From: Micromonospora rubida
GTDB lineage: Bacteria > Actinomycetota > Actinomycetes > Mycobacteriales > Micromonosporaceae
NCBI RefSeq assembly: GCF_009908295.1
Contig: NZ_JAAALO010000014.1
Span: forward strand, 62,001 to 126,000
Length of the DNA: 64,000 nucleotides
Direction of reading: 5' to 3'
Below the pieces are notes generated by a model. The model ran no database searches, was not told the origin of the DNA, and saw only the letters and a list, made by a program, of their open reading frames with translations. A program made the translations under genes and the position numbers. Positions within the stretch are counted from its first letter, which is position 1; the number at the start of each line of letters is the position of its first letter. Positions 49,298 through 56,572 of the stretch are shown in pieces.

Positions 49298-51351
49298 CGC
49301 GGCTGCTGCGGGTGGGTGATCGAGTTGCCTTTGACGGCGCAGAGCACCAGGTGGCGGTGTTGTCGGGGTCATGGGTGCGGCTGATCGGCTCGGACGGTAC
49401 GCCGAGGGCGGTGTTGCTGACGCACCTGGTGGGCTCGCCGGGCTTCGACATCCTCGGCGGGGATCCAGCCGAGCCGCGCACGGTTCTTGCCGATCATGCC
49501 CTCGCTGATGTCGCCGAGGACGTCGCGCAGCGGGCCCGGCAGTGGGAGCAACACATCATCGAGGTCGAGACCGGGCTTCCTCCCGGCGCCGAGCCGGGGA
49601 CAGCGCCGCGAAGTGAGTACGACCCGCGCCTGCACGGCATACGACAGCGGGTGGCGGCGAAGGCCGAGGAGTTGTCCGCGTCCGGGATCCCCGCAAGCGT
49701 GGCGACCGTTCAGCGGATGCGGCAACGTTACCGAACCGGCGGCCTGCGCGCCTTGGTGGACGGTCGGTCACAGCGACCTGTCTCGCAGGTCGGGCGGGCC
49801 GACGAACGGGTGGTGGCCGCGATCCGTGAGGCGTTGACCGCGCAGGAGAATCAGTCGACCGGCACTCGCTCCCGGCTGCGGCACCAGGTCGAAAGAATCT
49901 TGACGCAGCGACACGGAGCAGGCGTGGTGGCACTGCCACCGAAGAGCACATTCCACCGCCTGGTCGCCGCGTTGTCCGTGGGCCAGCACACTTTCGGCGC
50001 GGCGACGACCCGCCGGTCGACGGCGAACCGGCCGGGCGGCCCATTCACGGTGACGTGGGCGGCTCGGCCGGGTCAGCACGTGCAGATCGACACCACCGTG
50101 TTGGACGTGATGGTGGTCTTCGATGACGGTCAGGCCCGTCGGGTCGAGTTGACCGCGGCGGTGGATGTCGCCACCCGCACCATCTGCGCCGCAGTGTTGC
50201 GGCCGGTGGGCACGAAAGCCGTGGACGCCTCCCTGCTGTTGGCGCAGATGTTGGTCCCCGAGCCGATGCGGCCGGGCTGGGACGAGTCGCTGCGGATGGC
50301 GGCATCGAGGCTGCCACACCGGCGGCTGGCGGACATTGACGCGCGGATGGAGCAGGCCGCCGCGAAACCGGTCGTGGTCCCGGAGACGATTGTCTGCGAC
50401 CGGGGGAAGGTCTATCTGTCCGACACGTTCCTGCGGGCCTGCCAGACGTTGGGGATCTCGGTGCAGCCGGCGCATCCGCGCAGCCCGACGGATAAGGGCA
50501 TCGTCGAGCGCACCTTCGGGTCGATCAACACGCTGTTCTGTCAGTACGTCGCCGGCTACACCGGCCGGGACGTCGCTCACCGGGGCAGCCGGGTGCAGGC
50601 CGAGGCGGTGTGGTCGATGGCCCAGATGCAGGACCTGCTCGATGAGTGGATCGTCGCCGGGTGGCAGCAGCGCCCACACGAGGGTCTACTCAGCCCGGAC
50701 ACCGGGCGGGTGCTATCACCGAACGAGATGTTCGCGGTGTTGGTCACCGCGGCCGGCTACGTTCCGCTGATGCTCACCGGCGACGACTACGTCGAACTGC
50801 TGCCGGGGACATGGCGCACGATCAACGACTACGGCGTTCGCCTCGATGGGCGCACCTACGACAGCAGGGCGCTCAATCCCTACCGTCGGCAGCACTCTGG
50901 GGTCGCGGCCAAGCAGGGGTTGTGGGAGGTCCGCCACGACCCCTACGACCTGACCCAGGTCTGGGTGCGCAACCACCGCGACGGCGGGTGGATCCGCGCC
51001 GGGTGGACCCACCTGCCGATGGTGGCCGCTCCGTTCGCGGACTTCACCTGGCGCCACGCCCGACAACAGGCCACCCCGGACCCCGCCGGCGAGCCGAACG
51101 AGACCGCGACCGCCCGGGTGCTGGCCGACCTGCTGCGCCGCGCCGGCGAGGGCCCCGCACCGCAAGCCTCGGTGGGCGAGACCGACCGGCGGGTGGCGGC
51201 CAGGACCCGGGCCGCCGCCGCGTCGCACCGCCCCCGCGTCGCTCCCGAGCGTCCACCCGTGGACGACGACGAGCCCGAGGACGGCCAGGTCGACAACGTC
51301 ATCCCCTTCGGGATCTTCGACGCTCGCGAGGAGGCGCAACGGTGGCTATGA
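49294..51351 (+). CDS. tnsB: TnsB/Mu-type DDE transposase
   Basis: The 685-residue protein has N-terminal DNA-binding helices (about 110-210), an RNase H-like catalytic core with D266 (QHVQIDTTVLDVMV), D369 (IVCDRGKVYLSDTF) and E405 (PTDKGIVERTFGSIN), giving D(35)E spacing, and a C-terminal beta-barrel/Mu C-like domain. It binds the repeats at the ends and joins the 3' strands to the target. All three catalytic residues are intact. It starts within the tnsA stop and ends within the tnsC start. Confidence 0.95.
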   Translation: MTRLLRVGDRVAFDGAEHQVAVLSGSWVRLIGSDGTPRAVLLTHLVGSPGFDILGGDPAEPRTVLADHALADVAEDVAQRARQWEQHIIEVETGLPPGAEPGTAPRSEYDPRLHGIRQRVAAKAEELSASGIPASVATVQRMRQRYRTGGLRALVDGRSQRPVSQVGRADERVVAAIREALTAQENQSTGTRSRLRHQVERILTQRHGAGVVALPPKSTFHRLVAALSVGQHTFGAATTRRSTANRPGGPFTVTWAARPGQHVQIDTTVLDVMVVFDDGQARRVELTAAVDVATRTICAAVLRPVGTKAVDASLLLAQMLVPEPMRPGWDESLRMAASRLPHRRLADIDARMEQAAAKPVVVPETIVCDRGKVYLSDTFLRACQTLGISVQPAHPRSPTDKGIVERTFGSINTLFCQYVAGYTGRDVAHRGSRVQAEAVWSMAQMQDLLDEWIVAGWQQRPHEGLLSPDTGRVLSPNEMFAVLVTAAGYVPLMLTGDDYVELLPGTWRTINDYGVRLDGRTYDSRALNPYRRQHSGVAAKQGLWEVRHDPYDLTQVWVRNHRDGGWIRAGWTHLPMVAAPFADFTWRHARQQATPDPAGEPNETATARVLADLLRRAGEGPAPQASVGETDRRVAARTRAAAASHRPRVAPERPPVDDDEPEDGQVDNVIPFGIFDAREEAQRWL

Positions 51352-52394
51352 CCGCCGCATTCACCCCGCCGGCTGACGAACCGCTGACCAGCAAGGAAGG
51401 CTGGTCACGGTGGGTCCAGCACGACCCCCGCCCGCCCGAGCTGCACCTGGACTGGCCGCACCTGAGCCCGGTCGAGCAGGCCGCCTACGACGACGCCCGC
51501 CTGGACTACCACAGCGACCTCATAGTGGTGAACACCCCGACCATCCAGGAGGTCGTCAAGACCGTCCGCCGGCTGCTGATCCTCAACCGCCGGCAGATAT
51601 CCGCCCGCCGAGGGCTGATCATCACCGGCGGCGCCGGCACCGGCAAGACGACCGCCATCACCCAGCTCGGCCGCGCCCACGAACTCGCCGTCGCGCTGCG
51701 CAACCCGATGACCGGGCCGCGAATCCCGGCCGTCTACGTCACCGTCCCACCAGCGGCGACACCCCGCATGCTCGCCGTCGAGTTCGCCCGCTTCCTCGGC
51801 CTGCCTCTGGCCTCCAGGTCCAACATCACCGACGTCACCAACGCCGTCTGCGCCGTGCTCTGCGACGTCGGCTGCGACCTGGTGCTCGTCGACGAGATCC
51901 ACAACCTCAACCTGGCCACCCGCGCCGGAGCCGAAGCATCCGACCAGCTCAAATACTTCTCCGAGCGAATCCCCGCCACGTTCGTCTACTCCGGCATCAA
52001 CGTCGAGCGGGCCAACCTGTTCACCGGCACCCGCGGCGAACAGATCGCCAGCCGGTTCGCCACCATCGCGACCCGGCCGTTCGCCTACGGCACCACCGCC
52101 CAACGGGAGAACTGGCGGGCCCTGGTCGCCACCCTCGAACAGGCCCTACGGCTGCACCGACACAAGACCGGCACCCTCGCCCGCCACGGCGAATACCTCT
52201 ACCAACGCTCACGCGGCATGATCGGCAGCCTGTCCCACCTCATCCGCGGCGCCGCGATCGACACCATCCTCGACGGCACCGAAAAGATCACCAAGGCCCA
52301 CCTCGACGCGATCCGCCTCGACCACGCCGCCGAGACAGCCACCCCCACCCCGAGTCCCGCCCGCCAACGCCGCCAACGACAGGGCGCAGCATGA
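51348..52394 (+). CDS. tnsC: TnsC AAA+ regulator
   Basis: The 348-residue AAA+ ATPase has Walker A GGAGTGKTT at 94-102, Walker B LVLVDE at 178-183 with IHNL, and a sensor region FVYSGINVE. It couples the target selector TniQ to the TnsAB transposase and imposes target immunity. ATG 51348 overlaps the tnsB stop by 4 bp. The C-terminal tail is proline- and arginine-rich. Confidence 0.93.
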   Translation: MTAAFTPPADEPLTSKEGWSRWVQHDPRPPELHLDWPHLSPVEQAAYDDARLDYHSDLIVVNTPTIQEVVKTVRRLLILNRRQISARRGLIITGGAGTGKTTAITQLGRAHELAVALRNPMTGPRIPAVYVTVPPAATPRMLAVEFARFLGLPLASRSNITDVTNAVCAVLCDVGCDLVLVDEIHNLNLATRAGAEASDQLKYFSERIPATFVYSGINVERANLFTGTRGEQIASRFATIATRPFAYGTTAQRENWRALVATLEQALRLHRHKTGTLARHGEYLYQRSRGMIGSLSHLIRGAAIDTILDGTEKITKAHLDAIRLDHAAETATPTPSPARQRRQRQGAA

Positions 52395-53323
52395 CCGGCG
52401 CACCCACCAGGCGGCTGCCCATCCCCACGCCCCCCGTCACCTGGGAAACCGTCACCTCCTACTTGGAGCGGCTCGCCGCCACCAACCACACCGCCGTCCG
52501 CGACATCGAGGCCGCCATCGACGCCTCGCCGAACAAGGTCTCCTACAGCCACAAACGAAATTTCAACCTCGACAAGCTCAGCGCACTCACCGGCCAACCC
52601 GCCGACCACCTTCGCCGCGTTCTGCCCGAGCTACGCCAACCCGCGCCGCGCTGGTGGCTGTTCCAAGCCTTCCCCCGGCCCGCCTGCCCGCCCTGCGTCC
52701 GCCGCCACCGAGGCGGCCCCGTCCACCGCTACTACCCGCACCACGTCACCGCCTGCGTCAAGCACAACCTCTGGCTCGGCACCCGAGCCCCCGCAGCGAC
52801 GGCGTGGCCCGTCACCGACCACGCCATCAACATCGAGCGCCTACCAGAGATCAAATCGGCGCAGGTCCGCCACCGGCGTCTCGTCCGTCGTTACGGCCAG
52901 GCCGCCGTCCTGATCGCCACCAGAGCAGCCTTCGATGCCTGGGAACACATTCACGGACGCTACCTCGGTCACAACCAGGACCGACGGCTAACCGTGCTCC
53001 AACCAGCCGCACACCAACATCACTTAGAAGACCCCGCGTTCCACGCCGCGAGCTACCCGGAGATCGTCGCGGCGGCCAACCTCTTCGTCACACGCCGATG
53101 GCAGATCCAAGCCACCTTCCCGATGACCCAAAACCACGCCTACGCCGCCTTCTGCAACCTCCTCGACCTGTCAATCCGCTACGACCCACTGCCCACTGGT
53201 CACCGCAACCGGCTCACGACCCTGATCGACAATCACGTCCGCCCGCACTCGACCAACCACAACATGATCACTTCTGCGGGCATCAGATACACCGGGCCGC
53301 GAGCAGGGTGGACGGCCCAATGA
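52391..53323 (+). CDS. tniQ: TniQ/TnsD-family target-site selector
   Basis: The 310-residue protein has the TniQ zinc module C99-x2-C102 ... C122-x2-H125 (CPPCVRRHRGG ... HHVTACVKHNLWL), preceded by a helix-turn-helix-like segment (SPNKVSYSHKRNFNLDKLSALTGQPADHLRRVLP). TniQ/TnsD proteins choose the insertion site, either by sequence or with other partners. At 310 residues it is shorter than TnsD and longer than Tn5053 TniQ minimal forms. It ends 58 bp before the right end. Confidence 0.9.
   Translation: MTGAPTRRLPIPTPPVTWETVTSYLERLAATNHTAVRDIEAAIDASPNKVSYSHKRNFNLDKLSALTGQPADHLRRVLPELRQPAPRWWLFQAFPRPACPPCVRRHRGGPVHRYYPHHVTACVKHNLWLGTRAPAATAWPVTDHAINIERLPEIKSAQVRHRRLVRRYGQAAVLIATRAAFDAWEHIHGRYLGHNQDRRLTVLQPAAHQHHLEDPAFHAASYPEIVAAANLFVTRRWQIQATFPMTQNHAYAAFCNLLDLSIRYDPLPTGHRNRLTTLIDNHVRPHSTNHNMITSAGIRYTGPRAGWTAQ
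53268..53288 (-). repeat. Right-end TnsB-site-like repeat (weak)
   Basis: On the minus strand ATCTG, then CCCG and GAAG occur in the order of repeats A-C, but with poorer match. It overlaps the 3' end of tniQ. It is inverted relative to the left-end copies, as expected for opposite ends. Confidence 0.35.
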
Positions 53324-53381
53324 GGATGACATTCCCCAGGTCAAGGAGGCAGGCGCATGTCAACTACGACGGGTCAGGACA

Positions 53382-53386
53382 GGCGC
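53382..53386. repeat. Target-site duplication, right (GGCGC)
   Basis: This is identical to 45484-45488 and follows the GGGTCAGGACA end directly. Confidence 0.85.
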
Positions 53387-53529
53387 CGTGGGTTGACGCC
53401 CTGGTGTCGTCTGCCAGTTGAGGTGAGGCACCCTGATGGTTGCTTCGGCGAGGGCAGGTAGCGGTGCACGCTGCAAGAGCGGTGTCCTCGACGGAACTCA
53501 GCGACGGGTTCGCGGTGGTCTACGTCGGA
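53387..53529. other. Right flank with a second transposon-end-like motif
   Basis: No gene is recognised. At 53405 the sequence TGTCGTCTGCCAGTTGAGG, then TGAGGCACCC, repeats the order of TGTC, CAGTTGA, TGAG, CA and CC seen at the left end (45489 onward), in the same orientation. Confidence 0.4.
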
Positions 53530-53700
53530 TCCGACGGCGTACGCCGGCAGGAGCATCCGGCCCGGCGACGCGCTCACCGTCGTCTCCCTCGACCGGCTCG
53601 GCCGCTCCCTGGAAGACCTGATCACGAAACTACGGGCGGCCCATCGAGACCTTGAGGGGGATACGCGCGCTACCGACGTCATCGACCCCTGTCGAGTCGG
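53530..53700 (+). pseudogene. Serine resolvase remnant
   Basis: In one frame about 40 codons read IRPGDALTVVSLDRLGRSLEDLITKLR, the LDRLGRS block of the serine recombinase catalytic domain. The catalytic-serine region upstream and the C-terminal helix-turn-helix are missing. Confidence 0.6.
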
Positions 53701-53746
53701 TCTTCGCCGGGGCGGGTCCCTGCCGGGTCGGCCCACCCTGTGCCGG

Positions 53747-53814
53747 CCCCTTTGGAGCTGCCCCGTTTGTGCTACCGATGGAGCGGGCGCGTAAACGGGG
53801 CAGCTCCAAAGGGG
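53747..53814. repeat. Perfect 22-bp hairpin of repeat copy B
   Basis: Arms 53747-53768 and 53793-53814 are perfectly complementary around a 24-nt loop, making this the better-preserved hairpin of the two repeat copies. Confidence 0.85.
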
Positions 53815-53874
53815 CTGAAAGGCAGGTCCCCGACCGGATGCGGGGGCAATCGTCCGGCCGCCACCCGACTGCCC
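53754..53874. repeat. Dispersed hairpin-bearing repeat, copy B
   Basis: This is the second copy of 1624-1743, about 105 of 121 positions identical by eye. It lies between the resolvase remnant and the methyltransferase remnant. Confidence 0.8.
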
Positions 53875-53979
53875 GATGCGCGGGGCGGCAGGGGGGCGGC
53901 GTGGCGGCGATCTCCTGGAGCATTCGCGGGAGCGGAAACAGAGACAGCGCAGGACCTGCGAGGCCGAGGCCCTGGGCAG

Positions 53980-54270
53980 GATCTCGGACGGCGTCGCGCC
54001 GTCGCGGCCTCGCTTAGCGCCGTCGTGGTTACCTGCGGGACCTGCTCGAAGCCGGCGGTAGCGAGCCCGGCGATGGTGAAGGCTGCTTCGACGTCGGCCC
54101 CGCTGGGATAGGTGTCGAGCACGTGGACGACTTCGGGAAGGTGGCGGAACAGGGTGGTCGCCTGGGGTCGGCCGGAGAGTGCGAAGCGGAGCGGATCAGC
54201 ACTCGGCCGCCGGGGCGCAGTACCCGGCGCAGTTTTCGGGCTGCACGGGTCAGGTCGGCAGCGGGCACCG
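53980..54270 (-). pseudogene. Methyltransferase remnant related to the transposon cargo gene
   Basis: Two frames together match the C-terminal half of the methyltransferase at 46974-47702: DLTRAARKLRRVLRPGGRVLIRSA, then after a frameshift FALSGRPQATTLFRHLPEVVHVLDTYPSGADVEAAFTIAGLATAGFEQVPQV. The SAM-binding half is missing. It is a decayed homologue just outside the transposon. Confidence 0.75.
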
Positions 54271-54310
54271 GTGCGGACGTTGGGTGCCGGCGGCGGGCGG
54301 TCCGCTGTTG

Positions 54311-54988
54311 TCAGCGCGGCGAGCCGCCGGGGCCGGGGGAGTCCGGGATGCCCGTCGAATCGCCCGCTGCCGGGGCGGAGGCCACCGGGCCGGCGGGAGC
54401 AGGACTGATCGGGCCAGACCGCACGTCGTCCGCGACGCATTTTGGCCCCGGATCCCGGTACAGGGAGCTGTAGAGGTAGAGGCCAGCCTCGCCGCGCGGC
54501 CCGTGGCTCCTCGGTATCAGAGCCAGCACCGTCCCGGCGGGGATCTGATCCGGCCGGAGATGGGCCACATCGGTATCCCAGACGAGAGCCGTATTCACTG
54601 CGTATGCCTGGGCGATCCCGACGTGCACCTCAGTGCCCCGGTCCGAGACCGGGCAGGAGGCTGCCGGCTGTGGTGGAAAGACCGCCGCGCGCACGCCGGC
54701 CTCGCGCAGGGCCCGGTTGACGCCGTCCGGGTCGGCGATGTGATGGAACCTGACGGTCACCGTACCGTCCTTGTTGGCGGTCAGCACGTACGCCGCAGCG
54801 GTGGGGGCCTGGGCCGTCGTCAGGACCAGCGTGGCCGCCACCGCGAGCACCGCGAAACCACCCCCGGCGGCGAGCACCAGCCGGGGCCGTCGCCTCAGGA
54901 CGCCGCGGCTCGCCGGCGCCGGCTGATCGACCGGGTCGACGACCCGGGTCAGCAGTTCGTCGAGAAGTGCCTGTCGGAAGCGGGTCAT
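54311..54988 (-). CDS. Membrane protein paired with ECF sigma factor (putative anti-sigma)
   Basis: The 225-residue protein has a cytoplasmic N-terminus of about 35 residues, one transmembrane helix (LVLAAGGGFAVLAVAATLVLTT) and an extracytoplasmic domain with two cysteines, ending in a proline-, glycine- and serine-rich tail. It overlaps the sigma-factor gene by 4 bp, the usual layout of sigma/anti-sigma pairs. It lacks a zinc-type HxxxCxxC motif, so its mechanism is uncertain. Confidence 0.7.
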   Translation of the reverse strand: MTRFRQALLDELLTRVVDPVDQPAPASRGVLRRRPRLVLAAGGGFAVLAVAATLVLTTAQAPTAAAYVLTANKDGTVTVRFHHIADPDGVNRALREAGVRAAVFPPQPAASCPVSDRGTEVHVGIAQAYAVNTALVWDTDVAHLRPDQIPAGTVLALIPRSHGPRGEAGLYLYSSLYRDPGPKCVADDVRSGPISPAPAGPVASAPAAGDSTGIPDSPGPGGSPR

Positions 54989-55587
54989 CGGATCTCCTCC
55001 TGGATGTCGTATGCCGCGCGCAGCCTCGCCCGCGCGCGGAAGAGCCGCACCCGGACCGTTGCGGGCAGGAGGCCCATGGCATGGGCGGCCTCCCTTGGAG
55101 TCAGCCCGGCGATGTCGACCAGCTCGATCAGCTCGCGGTCGGTGGCGGACAGCTCGCGCAGGACACCTCGCGCCCGGCGCGCCCGTTGCTCGGCGTCGAT
55201 CTGCTCCTCGATGCGGACGATGTCGTCCGCATCGAGGAGCCGACGCCCGGCGAACCGGACCGCGACCTGACGGTCGGCCTCCCGCTGCCGGTAGAAGCGG
55301 CGCAGAGTGTTGTGGGCGATGCCGAGCAGCCAGGCCAACGGCCGGCCGCGCCGCGGATCGAACCCCGCCGCGTCGCCGATGGCGGCGATGAAGGTGTCCG
55401 CCACGAGGTCGGCAACGTCGTGCGGGTCGCGCAGCCGCCGGGTGAAGTACCGGACCACGTCCGGGTAGTGCTCGGCGTAGAACGCCTCGAGCGCCGCGCG
55501 GTCGCTGCCGATGCGGCGGGTCCGTTCTCGCTCGGGCTCGTGCGCGGTCGCCTGTGGCGGGTTGTCTCTCACGTCATCTATTGCCAC
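54985..55587 (-). CDS. ECF RNA polymerase sigma factor
   Basis: The 200-residue protein has sigma region 2 (FYAEHYPDVVRYFTRRLRDPHDVADLVADTFIAAI, then GRPLAWLLGIAHNTLRRFYRQ) and region 4 (LRELSATDRELIELVDIAGLTPREAAHAMGLLPATVRVRLFRARARLR). It directs transcription in response to the partner membrane protein at 54311. The N-terminal 25 residues are disordered. Confidence 0.9.
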   Translation of the reverse strand: MAIDDVRDNPPQATAHEPERERTRRIGSDRAALEAFYAEHYPDVVRYFTRRLRDPHDVADLVADTFIAAIGDAAGFDPRRGRPLAWLLGIAHNTLRRFYRQREADRQVAVRFAGRRLLDADDIVRIEEQIDAEQRARRARGVLRELSATDRELIELVDIAGLTPREAAHAMGLLPATVRVRLFRARARLRAAYDIQEEIR

Positions 55588-55966
55588 GGGCCGACGCTGC
55601 CGTTACAGGCAGCGGGAGGCCGGCCGTCAGGTCGCCGGGCTGGTGTTCCTCGATGATCAGGCTGACCGTCATGTGCGTCCAGTGTCTGCTCCGATCGTTC
55701 GCACCGCAGACCGTCTGGCCCGGATGGTGTTGTTAGGGGTGCCGGTAACGAACGTGTCACCAGCCGCCCAATAGCTGATCTTGATAGGTTGACGGACAGC
55801 GACGGATGAGCGTCTTGGCTGGTGTCCCGTTAGGGGATCGTCCACCGGGACACCCAGGGAACCCTTCGACCCAAACGACCGCCCCTGATGAACAAGTCCC
55901 GTAAGGCCCGCCCGATAAAGTGCCCGGTCATCGGGGGTTGAACGGTACAGTCAGGCCAGGAATGGC
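55588..55966. other. Intergenic region before the unpaired resolvase
   Basis: No gene is recognised. A 9-bp stem GGTGTCCCG/CGGGACACC (55821-55829 and 55846-55854) lies inside and might belong to a resolution site. The last 60 bp precede the resolvase. Confidence 0.5.
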
Positions 55967-56539
55967 CTCAAGATCGGCTACGCGCGGGTGTCTACCGACG
56001 AGCAAGACTTCGCCACGCAACTGGCGGCGCTCGCCGAACTCGGCGTCGCCACCGATCGGATCTATGTCGATAAAGGCCTGACCGGAACCAACCGAGCCCG
56101 GCCTGGCCTGCGCGAGGCCCTCGCGGCGTGCCGGGCCGACGATCAGCTGGTCGTGACGAAGCTGGACCGGCTCGCCCGCTCGGTCTCCGACGCGCACGAC
56201 ATCGCCAAGGAGTTGACCGGCCGGCACGTCAAGCTCAACCTCGGTGGATCCATCCACGACCCGACCGACGCGATGGGTAAATTGCTGTTCACCACTCTCG
56301 CGATGATCGCCGAGTTCGAGGCGGACCTGACCCGGATGCGGACTCGCGAGGGCATGAAGATCGCCAAGGCCAAAGGGCGGTTACGGGGCAAGGCGCCCAA
56401 GCTCAGCATCAGGCAAGAGGCGCACCTGGTCGCCCTGCACAAGGCCGGCGAACACACCAGCGCTGAGCTGGCAGAACTGTTCGGCGTAGCCCGTTCGACC
56501 GTGTATCGGGCGATTGAACGGGCGAAGACGACCCGTTAG
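55967..56539 (+). CDS. Serine resolvase/invertase without a normal start codon
   Basis: The frame reads LKIGYARVSTDEQDFATQLAAL with the catalytic serine, LVVTKLDRLARSVSD, the long E-helix (KLLFTTLAMIAEFEADLTRMRTREGMKIAKAKG) and a C-terminal helix-turn-helix (TSAELAELFGVARSTVYRAIERAK). GTG 55988 would cut off the first strand and leave the serine at position 2. The only upstream ATG (55962) is out of frame by 1 nt, and no other start precedes the TAA. Either one base has been lost or an unusual start is used. No Tn3 transposase is adjacent. Confidence 0.75.
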   Translation, partial: LKIGYARVSTDEQDFATQLAALAELGVATDRIYVDKGLTGTNRARPGLREALAACRADDQLVVTKLDRLARSVSDAHDIAKELTGRHVKLNLGGSIHDPTDAMGKLLFTTLAMIAEFEADLTRMRTREGMKIAKAKGRLRGKAPKLSIRQEAHLVALHKAGEHTSAELAELFGVARSTVYRAIERAKTTR

Positions 56540-56572
56540 TAGCCTGGGCGGGCCCGACTCGATGCTCCTCAC

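Larger units (their letters stand above)
45489..53381. mobile_element. Complete Tn7-like transposon (TnsA-TnsB-TnsC-TniQ) with LexA cargo
   Basis: The 7,893-bp element runs from TGTCCTGTCCC (45489) to GGGTCAGGACA (53381). These are inverted repeats matching 10 of 11 bases, with the TGT...ACA termini of Tn7/Tn5053-type transposons and a perfect 5-bp GGCGC duplication. The right part is the operon tnsA-tnsB-tnsC-tniQ, each gene overlapping the next by 4 bp. The left 3 kb carries lexA, a coaD-like gene, a methyltransferase and an unknown gene. Transposase and nuclease residues are all intact. There is no tnsE, Cas12k, Cascade or CRISPR array. Confidence 0.93.

Noticed and set aside
45489..53381. 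CRISPR-associated transposon
   Set aside because: TniQ is present, but there is no Cas12k, Cascade gene or repeat-spacer array in the element or its flanks.
53652..54111. Open frames across repeat copy B and the methyltransferase remnant
   Set aside because: Their translations follow the nucleotide repeat or an antisense frame and show no domain.
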